Part shown: positions 52,607 through 60,791 of the stretch, piece by piece | Numbering within the stretch: position 1 is the stretch's first letter | Layout: each line of letters begins with the position of its first letter | DNA from: Bog-473 sp963836605 | GTDB taxonomy: Bacteria > Actinomycetota > Acidimicrobiia > Acidimicrobiales > RAAP-2 | Length of the DNA stretch: 64,000 nucleotides | NCBI GenBank assembly: GCA_963836605.1 | Contig: CAWIKB010000011.1 | Coordinates: forward strand, 682,001 to 746,000 | Direction: 5' to 3' | Notes under the pieces: model-generated | Databases searched by the model: none | Seen by the model: the letters and a program-made list of their open reading frames with translations, nothing else | Told to the model about the DNA's origin: nothing | Made by a program: the position numbers and the translations under genes

Positions 52607-53803
52607 GTGACGATGCAGCGGGCCGGTGATGTGTACTTCGACCCCTATGACGTGGACATCGATGCCGACCCGTATCCGGTCTTCCGTCGGCTGCGCGAGG
52701 AAGCGCCGTTGTATTACAACGAGCCCCACGACTTCTACGCGGTGAGCCGGTTCGACGATGTCGAACAGGCGTATCTCGATCCGAAGACGTACATCTCGGG
52801 GCGGGGCGGCATCATCGAGCTCATCCGGGCCGACGTCGAGATGCCCTCGGGTGTGCTCATCTTCGAGGACCCGCCGGTGCACACCATCCACCGGCGACTG
52901 ATGTCGCGGGTGTTCTCGCCGAACCGGGTGGCCGCGCTCGAGCCACAGATCCGGGCGTTCTGCGCCCGCAGCCTTGACCCGCTGGTCGGCGCCGAGGAGT
53001 TCGACTTCATCGCCGACCTGGGTGCCCAGATGCCGATGCGGGTCATCGGCATGCTGCTCGGCATTCCCGAGCAGGACCAGGAGGCCGTTCGGGACATGGT
53101 CGACGCCAACCTGCGCACCGAGGCCGGCCAGCCCATGGAGGTATCCGAGAACTTCGTTCCCACCGACATGTTCGCCGAGTACATCGACTGGCGAGCCCAG
53201 CACCCGTCGGACGACATCATGACCGAGCTTCTCCAGGTGGAATTCGAGGACGAACACGGGACCGTGCGCCGGTTGACCCGTGATGAGCTCCTGACCTATA
53301 TCAGCGTCATCACCGGGGCCGGCAACGAGACGACCGGTCGCCTGATCGGCTGGACCGGCAAGGTCCTGGCCGATCACCCCGACCAGCGACAGGAACTGGT
53401 CGAGGACCGGTCGCTCATTCCCGGCGCCATTGAGGAACTGCTGCGCTTCGAGACACCCGCACCCCACGCCGCCAGGTACGTCGTCCGTGACGTCGAGGTC
53501 CACGGCCGGACCGTCCCGGAGGGCAGCATCATGATGCTCCTCCCCGCGTCGGCCAACCATGACGACCGCCGCTTCCCCGATGGCGACACCTTCGACATCC
53601 ACCGGAATCAGGGGAAGCCGCTGACCTTCGGCAACGGGATCCATCTCTGCCTGGGCGCCGCCCTGGCCCGCCTCGAAGGTCGGGTGGCGCTTGACGAGGT
53701 CCTCAACCGGTTCCCCACGTGGACGGTCGACACGGACCGCGCCAGGCTCGCCCCGACCTCGACGGTCCGAGGCTGGGAGACCCTCCCGGTACGCACCTCG
53801 TGA
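52607..53803 (+). CDS. Cytochrome P450 (bacterial class I)
   Basis: This 398-residue P450 has GAGNETTGRLIGWTGKVL in the I helix, EELLRFETPAPHAARY (ExxR) and FGNGIHLCLGAALAR with Cys348. It matches the P450 at 8067 nearly throughout: both open with YFDPYD/YYDPYD, both have EEAPLYYNE-like and FDFIADLG-like segments and both end in RGWxxLPV. GTG 52607 follows GGAGG by 6 bases; ATG 52613 is possible. It is divergent from the NDMA-type alcohol dehydrogenase across 104 bp and followed by an SDR after 52 bp, the same P450-SDR order as at 8067. Confidence 0.93.
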   Translation: MTMQRAGDVYFDPYDVDIDADPYPVFRRLREEAPLYYNEPHDFYAVSRFDDVEQAYLDPKTYISGRGGIIELIRADVEMPSGVLIFEDPPVHTIHRRLMSRVFSPNRVAALEPQIRAFCARSLDPLVGAEEFDFIADLGAQMPMRVIGMLLGIPEQDQEAVRDMVDANLRTEAGQPMEVSENFVPTDMFAEYIDWRAQHPSDDIMTELLQVEFEDEHGTVRRLTRDELLTYISVITGAGNETTGRLIGWTGKVLADHPDQRQELVEDRSLIPGAIEELLRFETPAPHAARYVVRDVEVHGRTVPEGSIMMLLPASANHDDRRFPDGDTFDIHRNQGKPLTFGNGIHLCLGAALARLEGRVALDEVLNRFPTWTVDTDRARLAPTSTVRGWETLPVRTS

Positions 53804-53855
53804 GCAACGATCCGCCGCCATTGCGGGCTCGTCGCTGGCGTGAGAGCGGAGGTAC

Positions 53856-54599
53856 ATGATGGGCTTGTTGGATGACAAGGTGACCGTCATCACCGGTGCC
53901 GGCTCGGGCATGGGGAAGGCATCGGTCAAGGTCTTCGTCCGCGAGGGCTCCAAGGTGGTGGCCGCCGACATCAGCGGGGCCGAACGGGACGTGGCGGCGG
54001 GATTTGGTGCAGAGGTCCTCCCTGTACACTGCGACGTCTCCAAGGAGGCCGACGTGGAGGCCATGATGGCCGCTGCCGTGGACGAATTCGGACGGCTCGA
54101 CGTCGTGCTCAATGTGGCCGGCATCGCCGATGGTGGCCCGCTGGCCGACCTCACCATGGAATTCTACGACCGGCTGATGGACGTCGATCTTCGGGGCGTG
54201 CTGCTCGGCATGAAGCACGGCATCCGCACCATGCTGCCGACCGGAGGTGGCTCCATCATCAACTGGTCCTCGGTGGGTGGGCTCAACGGGTCCGCCTACA
54301 CGAGCGTCTACCAGGCGGCCAAGCACGGCATCATCGGAGCCAGCAAGTCGGCCGCCATCGAATACGGCACCCAGGGGATCCGGGTGAACACCATCTGCCC
54401 GGGCTTCATCCTGACCGAGATCATGTCCGTGGGAGCCGAGGACTTCATCCCCGATATCGCCGCCAAGGCCGCGTTGAACCGTGCCGGGCTGCCCCACGAG
54501 GTGGCCGAGGTGGGCGCGTTCCTGGCCTCCGATCGAGCCTCCTTCGTCACCGGAGCCGTGATTCCGGTCGACGGCGGTTGGTCGGCCAAGCTGGCCTAG
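53856..54599 (+). CDS. Short-chain dehydrogenase/reductase (SDR)
   Basis: This 247-residue classical SDR has VITGAGSGMGKASVKVF, an aspartate at the end of strand 2 (VVAADISGA) favouring NAD(H), NVAGIADGG (NAG-like), the catalytic serine in INWSSVGGLNG, and VYQAAKHGIIG with YxxxK. The C-terminal cap is FVTGAVIPVDGGWSAKL. GGAGG is about 5 bases before the ATG doublet. It follows a P450 and precedes a TetR regulator by 13 bp in one direction, so an inducible P450-SDR-TetR unit is likely. It probably oxidises the hydroxyl made by the P450 (inference). Confidence 0.88.
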   Translation: MMGLLDDKVTVITGAGSGMGKASVKVFVREGSKVVAADISGAERDVAAGFGAEVLPVHCDVSKEADVEAMMAAAVDEFGRLDVVLNVAGIADGGPLADLTMEFYDRLMDVDLRGVLLGMKHGIRTMLPTGGGSIINWSSVGGLNGSAYTSVYQAAKHGIIGASKSAAIEYGTQGIRVNTICPGFILTEIMSVGAEDFIPDIAAKAALNRAGLPHEVAEVGAFLASDRASFVTGAVIPVDGGWSAKLA

Positions 54600-54612
54600 G
54601 CGAACGGACGCC

Positions 54613-55242
54613 GTGCGCACCGCCAAGAACACCACGCAGGAGACCCGGGCAGCGCAGAGTCGCCCCTACGACGGCACGCTGCGGCGCGAACGAGCGGCTG
54701 AGACGCGGGAACGCATCCTGGTCGCCGCCTCCGAACTGCTGCACCGCTCCTCGGTTCGTGACTGGAAGAAGCTGACCGTGCGGGCCGTGGCCGAACGGGC
54801 CGGAGTCAACGAGCGAACCGTCTACCGCTATTTCGGAAATGAGCAGGGGCTCCGGGACGCGGTGATGCACCGGAACGAGCAGGAGGCCGGCATCGAACTG
54901 GCCGGCATGGCGCTCGAAGACATTGCCATGGTGGCAACCCAGATATTCGAACATGTCTCGCAGTATCCGAGGGAACCCCGGCCGCCACTCGATCCAACCC
55001 TGGTCGACGCCAACCGTCGGCAGAAGGAAGCCCTCCTCGGTGCGGTGGCGGCCCGGGCCGCCGAGTGGACCGATGACGACCGGACCACGGCGGCGGCCGT
55101 CTTCGATGTGCTCTGGAGCGTGGCCGCCTATGAACGGCTGGTTGTCGACTGGGACACAGGACATGAAGGTGCCGTCCGGGGAATCTCCTGGGTCATCGGA
55201 TTGGTCGAGGAGGCCGTTCGAGATGGGCGGGGGCCCTCGTGA
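54613..55242 (+). CDS. TetR-family transcriptional regulator
   Basis: This 209-residue regulator has the TetR DNA-binding domain at residues 25-75: RERAAETRERILVAASELL, then LTVRAVAERAGVNERTVYRY and FGNEQGLRDAVM. The C-terminal domain is helical without a recognised ligand motif. GTG 54613 is the only reasonable start. It lies 13 bp after the SDR and is probably transcribed with the P450-SDR unit, which it may repress. A possible site, TGTC-N7-GACA, lies upstream of the P450 at 52570-52584, but the arms are short. Confidence 0.87.
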   Translation: MRTAKNTTQETRAAQSRPYDGTLRRERAAETRERILVAASELLHRSSVRDWKKLTVRAVAERAGVNERTVYRYFGNEQGLRDAVMHRNEQEAGIELAGMALEDIAMVATQIFEHVSQYPREPRPPLDPTLVDANRRQKEALLGAVAARAAEWTDDDRTTAAAVFDVLWSVAAYERLVVDWDTGHEGAVRGISWVIGLVEEAVRDGRGPS

Positions 55243-55295
55243 CGGCCGCGACCGTGATGCGCCGGCCGGCAGCCGTCGACCGCGGTGTCGGGCCC

Positions 55296-56060
55296 TCAGG
55301 GGCTCGGAGGACGTTGGGGGACTGGTCGGCCGGCCACCGTTCCTCCATCAACCGGCACCATGATCCCGGTGATTTGGGCCGATCGGTCACCGGCCAGGAA
55401 GAGGATCGCTTCGGCCACGTCGCCCGGCGACCCTTGGCGCTGCAGCGGCTGGTCCTGCGTGATGGTGGGACCCATGTCGTAGCTGGTGATACCGGTCGGG
55501 ATGTGTCCCGGTGCGATGCAATTGACCCGGATGCCGTGATCCGCCAGATCGACGGCGACCATACGACTGAACTCAGCGATCGCCGCCTTGGACAGGCGAT
55601 ACGCGGTTGGAGGCCCGCCCCCGCTGAGGCCACCGATCGACGACGTGTTGATGATGGAGCCGCCACCATGTGCGGCCATGTGCCGACCGGCGCGCTGCGT
55701 GCCGATGACGACCCCGAACAGGTTCACCGCCATCACGCGATCGAAGTCACGCAGATCGTCTCGCAGGAAGCGTCGGAAGGAACTGGATATGCCGGCGTTG
55801 TTGACCATCACCTGCAAACCACCGAAGGTGCCCACGGCAAAGTCGATCAGCGCCTGAACCTCGGCGACATCGGCCACATCGGTCGTTCGGAACGCTACGG
55901 CATCGCCCAGCTCGGCGGCCAGCGCTTCACCTGCCTCGACGGCCACGTCGGCGATAACGACCCGGGCGCCTTCGCTGGCGAAGAGCTCGACGGTGGCCCG
56001 GCCGATCCCGCTCGCCCCTCCGGTGACGATGGCGACCTTCCCCGACAGCTCGTGACCCAT
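55296..56060 (-). CDS. Short-chain dehydrogenase/reductase (SDR)
   Basis: This 254-residue classical SDR has AIVTGGASGIGRATVELF, an aspartate after strand 2 (VVIADVAVEAG), NNAGISSSF, the catalytic serine in INTSSIGGLSGGG and the catalytic pair in AYRLSKAAIAEF. The cap ends TGIMVPVDGGTVAG. ATG 56060 is chosen, with AAGGA about 10 bases upstream; the frame continues to 56150 without family sequence. It is divergent from a P450 across 89 bp and converges on the TetR gene. Confidence 0.87.
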   Translation of the reverse strand: MGHELSGKVAIVTGGASGIGRATVELFASEGARVVIADVAVEAGEALAAELGDAVAFRTTDVADVAEVQALIDFAVGTFGGLQVMVNNAGISSSFRRFLRDDLRDFDRVMAVNLFGVVIGTQRAGRHMAAHGGGSIINTSSIGGLSGGGPPTAYRLSKAAIAEFSRMVAVDLADHGIRVNCIAPGHIPTGITSYDMGPTITQDQPLQRQGSPGDVAEAILFLAGDRSAQITGIMVPVDGGTVAGRPVPQRPPSP

Positions 56061-56149
56061 TTCCGGTGGTTCCTTTCGAGTGGTGTCCGGCACCGATCTT
56101 TGCACCCATCCGATCAGGGCATCAGCCCTTGTACAACTCTGGAGAATCA

Positions 56150-57412
56150 ATGAACGACGAGCAGTTCGATTCCATCGATTTCTTCCGCACGGATGATCTC
56201 TACGACAATCCCTATCCGTATCTCGAGGACCTGCGTGATCGTTGCCCCATTACCAAGGAACCACATCACGACGTCTACATGGTGACGGGGTACGACGAGG
56301 CCATCGAGATCTACCACGACCAGGTGACGTTCTCCAACTGCAATTCGGCCATCGGGCCCTTCGCGAGGTTCCCCGTCCCGCTCGAGGGCGACGACATCAC
56401 CGGCATCATCGAGACGTACCGCGATGGCCTCCCGTTCGGTGACCAGCTCCCCACCTTCGATCCACCCAAGCACACGGCCCAGCGTGGGCTCCTCATGCGG
56501 CTGATCACCCCGAAGCGCCTCAAGGAGAACGAGGAGTCACTACGGCGACTGGCCGACGACCGGATCGATCAGTTCCAGGCCCGAGGGGAGTGCGAGTTCG
56601 TCGGCGAGTACGCCCAGCCCTACACCATGCTGGTGATCGCCGATCTTCTCGGTGTGCCCGAGGAGGACCATGCGGAATTCCTCGAGAAGTTGATGCACGG
56701 CGGCGGCGACCACCTCGAGATGACCCACAGCCCGCTCGAGTACCTCTACACCCGGTTCACGGGCTACATCGAGGATCGACGGCGAAAGCCTCGCGACGAT
56801 GTCATGACCGGGCTGGCCACGGCGACCTTTCCCGACGGCTCCCTCCCTCCGGTCGAAGACGTCATGAAAATCGCCTCCAACCTGTTCGCCGCCGGGCAGG
56901 AGACGACGGCCAGGCTTCTGGGCACCGCCCTCCGAACCCTCGCTGAGCAACCCGACCTCCAGCAGCAAATCCGCGACGACCGCTCCCTGGTCTCCCCCTT
57001 CATCGAGGAGAGCTTGCGGCTGGAGCCTCCCATCAATGGCACTTTCCGGCTGTCGCGGACGCCGACGACGGTGCGGGACACCAGGATTCCGGCGGGCAGC
57101 ACGGTCATGGTGCTGCCCAGCGGGGCCAACCGGGATCCACGCGAGTTCGAGCATCCCGACGAGCTGCGCCTCGATCGCGAGAACGCCCGCCAGCACATCG
57201 CGTTCGGTCACGGCATCCACACCTGTGCCGGCGCCCCACTGGCCCGGGCCGAGGCCAACGTCTCCCTGCAGCGGCTGCTCGACCGGATGGTTGACATCCG
57301 CATTTCCGAGTCACACCACGGCCCCGCCGGCGACCGCCACTGGGAGTACACGCCCACGTGGATGCTCCGCGGTCACGACCGGCTCCACCTCGAATTCACC
57401 CCCGTCGACTAA
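56150..57412 (+). CDS. Cytochrome P450 (bacterial class I)
   Basis: This 420-residue P450 has AAGQETTARLLGTALRTL in the I helix, EESLRLEPPINGTFRL (ExxR) and FGHGIHTCAGAPLAR with the thiolate Cys359. It shares with the P450 at 24360 the segments FPVPLEGDDI, DQLPTFDPPKHT, RLITPKRLK and GLATATFPDGS, and is a clear paralog of it. GGAGA lies 4 bases before ATG 56150. No redox partner is adjacent. The 66-bp gap downstream holds a GC-rich tandem repeat that may act as terminator against the convergent amidohydrolase. Confidence 0.93.
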   Translation: MNDEQFDSIDFFRTDDLYDNPYPYLEDLRDRCPITKEPHHDVYMVTGYDEAIEIYHDQVTFSNCNSAIGPFARFPVPLEGDDITGIIETYRDGLPFGDQLPTFDPPKHTAQRGLLMRLITPKRLKENEESLRRLADDRIDQFQARGECEFVGEYAQPYTMLVIADLLGVPEEDHAEFLEKLMHGGGDHLEMTHSPLEYLYTRFTGYIEDRRRKPRDDVMTGLATATFPDGSLPPVEDVMKIASNLFAAGQETTARLLGTALRTLAEQPDLQQQIRDDRSLVSPFIEESLRLEPPINGTFRLSRTPTTVRDTRIPAGSTVMVLPSGANRDPREFEHPDELRLDRENARQHIAFGHGIHTCAGAPLARAEANVSLQRLLDRMVDIRISESHHGPAGDRHWEYTPTWMLRGHDRLHLEFTPVD

Positions 57413-57426
57413 GCGTCGCTTCCTTC

Positions 57427-57456
57427 TGCCCAGCGCCGGGCTGCCCAGCACCGGGC
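57427..57456. terminator. Tandem 15-bp repeat able to form hairpins, candidate terminator
   Basis: CTGCCCAGCGCCGGG (57427-57441) is followed directly by CTGCCCAGCACCGGG (57442-57456), one mismatch apart. Each copy contains GCCC-N6-GGGC inverted arms when the following base is included. The repeat lies in the 66-bp gap between two convergent genes. There is no T-tract. Confidence 0.35.
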
Positions 57457-57478
57457 GGCGGCGCCACTCGTGTGGTCC

Positions 57479-58711
57479 CTACGTGCGGTCGAGCGAGAGC
57501 ATCCGGATGGCATTGCCGCGCAGAACGTCATAGGTGACCTCTTCCGAGAGTCCCTGCATAGTGACGAAGTTCTCTGCGTACGCTTTGGAGGTGGGCCAGG
57601 TCGTGTCGGAGTGCGGGTAGTCGATCTCGAAACAAATGTTCTTGGGCCCAACCGCCTCGAGGTTCTTCAGGCCGTGCGCATCAGCGGTGAAGCATCCGAA
57701 CACCCTGCCGTAGTACTGCGTCGAGGGAGGATCTTTCAGCATGTCCTTGGCGTGGTTCCACGAGTCCTGGATATCCCACACGATGTCGGCGCGCTCGAGC
57801 GCGTAGGGGATCCACCCGATCTGACCTTCGCTGTAGGCCAGCTTGAGCTGCGGAAACCGCAGCATCTTTCCGCTGAAGAGCCAGTCGATCAACGAGGCGA
57901 ATGCGTTGTTGAACTGCAGGGCCGATCCCACCGCCTCGGGCGCGTCCGGTGAGGCCGCCGGCATCGACGAGGACGACCCGATGTGCATGCACAACGTGAC
58001 CGCGCTGTCGTTGCAGATCTGGAACAACGGGTCCCAGTGATCGGTGTGGATACTGGGCAGGCCGAGCTTGGTCGGAATCTCGGAGAAGCAGATGGCGTGC
58101 ACGCCCTTTGCGCTGACCCGTGAGACCTCTTCGACCGCGAGCACCGGGTCCCATAAGGGGATGATGCAGAGGGGGATGTTCATTCCGTTGGTGGGCTCAC
58201 ACCACTCATCGATCATCCAGTCGTTGTAGGCGCGCACGCAGGCCAATCCCAGTTCCTTGTCGTTCCCGTCCATGAACGTCTGGCCGCAGAATCGGGGGAA
58301 CGTCGGGAACGGGAGTGAGCCGTCCATGTGGTTCGCCTCAAAATCCTTGACGCGCTCGTGGGGATCCCAGCAACCGGGTCGCATCTGGTCGTAGGTGGTG
58401 GCGACCATCTGCATCTTGGTGCGGTCCAACCCCCCCGCAATGCCGTCCGGCGTCGCCGACTTCGGTATGGCGACGAAGCTCTTTTGGACGTAGATCAGCC
58501 GGTCCTCATACAGCCACGCATCGCCTTCGATCCCTTCCGAATCGATGGTGTTCTCGTAGCGTGCTCCCGGCTTGTGGATGAACGGCGCCCACTTCTCGCG
58601 GATCACGCGCGGTCCGTTCTGGCGGAACCGCTCAGGCAACCATGTCTGCCACACGTGGGCGGGTTCGACGACGTGGTCGTCGACCGAGATGATCTTGGGC
58701 AGTTCACGCAT
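57479..58711 (-). CDS. Amidohydrolase-2 family metal-dependent hydrolase or decarboxylase
   Basis: This 410-residue ACMSD-like protein opens MRELPKIISVDDHVVEPAHV, where D-D-H and the following glutamate form the first metal site. It has NGMNIPLCIIPLWDPVLAVEEV (in part), the metal histidine in TLCMHIGSSSSMP and the C-terminal CFEIDYPHSDTTWPTS. It is larger than the relative at 48969, with an insertion near residues 60-110. ATG 58711 is preferred. It begins 22 bp after the hydantoinase A stop on the same strand and is probably cotranscribed with hyuB and hyuA, which makes an amide, lactam or cyclic-imide degrading unit plausible (inference). Confidence 0.82.
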   Translation of the reverse strand: MRELPKIISVDDHVVEPAHVWQTWLPERFRQNGPRVIREKWAPFIHKPGARYENTIDSEGIEGDAWLYEDRLIYVQKSFVAIPKSATPDGIAGGLDRTKMQMVATTYDQMRPGCWDPHERVKDFEANHMDGSLPFPTFPRFCGQTFMDGNDKELGLACVRAYNDWMIDEWCEPTNGMNIPLCIIPLWDPVLAVEEVSRVSAKGVHAICFSEIPTKLGLPSIHTDHWDPLFQICNDSAVTLCMHIGSSSSMPAASPDAPEAVGSALQFNNAFASLIDWLFSGKMLRFPQLKLAYSEGQIGWIPYALERADIVWDIQDSWNHAKDMLKDPPSTQYYGRVFGCFTADAHGLKNLEAVGPKNICFEIDYPHSDTTWPTSKAYAENFVTMQGLSEEVTYDVLRGNAIRMLSLDRT

Positions 58712-58733
58712 CACAGTTCCCGTCCGGTGAAGG

Positions 58734-60791
58734 TCAGAGAGCGCCGCGGTCGGCGGCGACATCGATGAGCAGGTCGCCGCCCTCCGTCAACTCGGCCACG
58801 TCGCCGGGACGGACGATGACCGTGGTGAACGGGCTCTGCACGGCGGCCGGGCCTTCAATGGGCGAACCCGCTCGGAGCGTGGCGAAGTCGTAGTAGGGCG
58901 CCTGGCGTTGCCAGCCGTCGGCAGCCCACATGTCGCGGTGGCCCAACGGAGCCGGCGTAGCCCCGGGCTCGAGCGTCACGGCAGCCATCTCGTCCACCGC
59001 ACCGACAGCGGTGAGCCGGATGCCCCGCAGGATCGGCTCCTGGGCTCGGGCCTCGATCAGGCGAGCCTCCTCATTGCGGCGATGGAACTCGGTCACCGCA
59101 GCGGGCACGTCAGTCGGACGGTCGACGGGCACGGCGACGTCGAAGGTCTGCCCGGGATAGACCAACAGGATCGACCACTCCAGCCGGATTCGGCGCCCAG
59201 GCACACCGGCCTGGGAGAGTTCGGCCATGGCTCGGATCCGGAGCTCTTCGGCCAAACGGGCCAATCGGTCGAGGTCCACTTCCTGCCAGGGAACGATGTA
59301 GCCGCGGGAGTCGTCAATGATGTGATCGGCGGTCAGGAGTCCCAGGGCCGAGAGTCCGGGGGCGGCGCTGGGCACGAGCACCCGGCGCATCCCCAGGGCG
59401 GCGGCCTGGGTCGCGGCGTGCAGACCACCCATGCCGCCGAACGCCACCAGGTCGAGGCGGCGGGGATCCGCGCCGGCGAGAGAGAGCACCCGGCGGATGG
59501 CATCGGTCATGTGGGCATCCACCAGTCGCACCGCCGCGGCCGCCGTGTCCTCGGCGTCCAACCCCAATCGGGATCCCAGGCGGGCCAGGGACGCCGTGGC
59601 GGCATCGAGATCGAGCGCCAGGCGTCCGCTGGCGAACCGTTCGGGGTCCAGACGACCCAGCACGAGGTCGGCATCGGTCACGGTGGGCTCGGTGCCGCCC
59701 CGGCCGTAGCAGACCGGACCCGGTTCGGAGCCAGCCGACTGCGGTCCGACGTGCAGGATGCCCCCTTCTTCCCAGGCGATGGATCCTCCCCCGGCCCCGA
59801 CCGAAGGGATGTCGACCATGGGGATCCCGATGCAGTAGCGGTGCCGCCAGTTCCAGTCCATTTTGACTTCGGGACGGCCCCCTCGGATGAGACACAGGTC
59901 GTAACTGGTACCGCCCATGTCGACGCTGACGACATCACCGAGTCCCGCGCTGATGCCGGCACGAGCGGCCGCGATCACGCCACCGGTGGGTCCCGACCCG
60001 ATCGTGGCCACGGCCCGGCGGGCCGCCGCTTCGGCGGTGGCCACACCCCCGGCCGAAGTGGCCACCAACAATTCGTGGGTGAACCCGGCGTCGGCCAGCC
60101 GGGAGGTGAGTCGTTCGAGGTAGCGGGCGATGGGAGGCCCCACGAACGAGTTGACCAGAGTGGTCGACGTGCGCTCGAACTCGGGCGGCTTCGGCAGTAC
60201 CTCGTGGGAGAGGGACACCATCTCGACGTCGGGGAATTCCTCCAAAATGAGCTCTCGGGCCCGCAACTCGTGATCAGCGTTGATGTAGGAGTGCAGGAAA
60301 CAGACGGCGATGGACGTGACCCCGAAGTTCCGGAGTCGGACGGTGGCCTTGCGCACCGCCTCCTCGTCCAGCGCTGTCTCGACGTCCCCCTCCGCCGTCA
60401 TCCGCTCGGCGACCTCGAGCCGGACCCGCCGCCGGGCGATGGGCGCGGGCGGCGGAGCCGCCGGGTCCCAGATGTCCTCCTTGAAGCACCGACGGAATTC
60501 AATCTCGTCGCGGAACCCCTCGGTGACGATGAGGCCGGTCGGAGCCCCCTTCATCTGGATCAGTGCGTTGTCGCCTGTCGTCGTTCCGTGCACGATGGTG
60601 CGAGTTTGGGCCAAGAGCTCGGACAGTTCGACACCTTCGAGCGCGGCCAGCTGCGCCAGGCCGGCGAGGACCCCATCGCTCTGGTCCTGCGGTGTGGTGG
60701 GCGCCTTCTCGAGCACCAGGCTTCCGTCGGGACGCCGCAGCACGCAGTCAGTGAACGTGCCCCCGACGTCGACCCCGATCCGGTAGCTCAC
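58734..60791 (-). CDS. hyuA: Hydantoinase/oxoprolinase subunit A
   Basis: This 685-residue subunit of the hydantoinase/oxoprolinase/acetone carboxylase family carries the ASKHA ATPase fold: RIGVDVGGTFTDCVLRRPDG at the N-terminus, TIVHGTTTGDNALIQMKGA, and a second phosphate motif SVDMGGTSYDLCLIRGG. Later segments include GAGGGSIAWEEGG and AFGGMGGLHAA. It binds ATP and would activate a cyclic amide carbonyl or a ketone for hydrolysis or carboxylation together with subunit B. GTG 60791 lies in a GTGA overlap with the stop of the hyuB gene, which fixes the start. The substrate is unknown; a gamma subunit like that of acetone carboxylase is not present. Confidence 0.88.
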   Translation of the reverse strand: MSYRIGVDVGGTFTDCVLRRPDGSLVLEKAPTTPQDQSDGVLAGLAQLAALEGVELSELLAQTRTIVHGTTTGDNALIQMKGAPTGLIVTEGFRDEIEFRRCFKEDIWDPAAPPPAPIARRRVRLEVAERMTAEGDVETALDEEAVRKATVRLRNFGVTSIAVCFLHSYINADHELRARELILEEFPDVEMVSLSHEVLPKPPEFERTSTTLVNSFVGPPIARYLERLTSRLADAGFTHELLVATSAGGVATAEAAARRAVATIGSGPTGGVIAAARAGISAGLGDVVSVDMGGTSYDLCLIRGGRPEVKMDWNWRHRYCIGIPMVDIPSVGAGGGSIAWEEGGILHVGPQSAGSEPGPVCYGRGGTEPTVTDADLVLGRLDPERFASGRLALDLDAATASLARLGSRLGLDAEDTAAAAVRLVDAHMTDAIRRVLSLAGADPRRLDLVAFGGMGGLHAATQAAALGMRRVLVPSAAPGLSALGLLTADHIIDDSRGYIVPWQEVDLDRLARLAEELRIRAMAELSQAGVPGRRIRLEWSILLVYPGQTFDVAVPVDRPTDVPAAVTEFHRRNEEARLIEARAQEPILRGIRLTAVGAVDEMAAVTLEPGATPAPLGHRDMWAADGWQRQAPYYDFATLRAGSPIEGPAAVQSPFTTVIVRPGDVAELTEGGDLLIDVAADRGAL

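Noticed and set aside
10112..55270. 16-bp sequence TGATGCGCCGGCCGGC found at 10112-10127 and 55255-55270
   Set aside because: Both copies lie in GC-rich convergent gaps with no shared flanks; in DNA of this composition a chance match is plausible.
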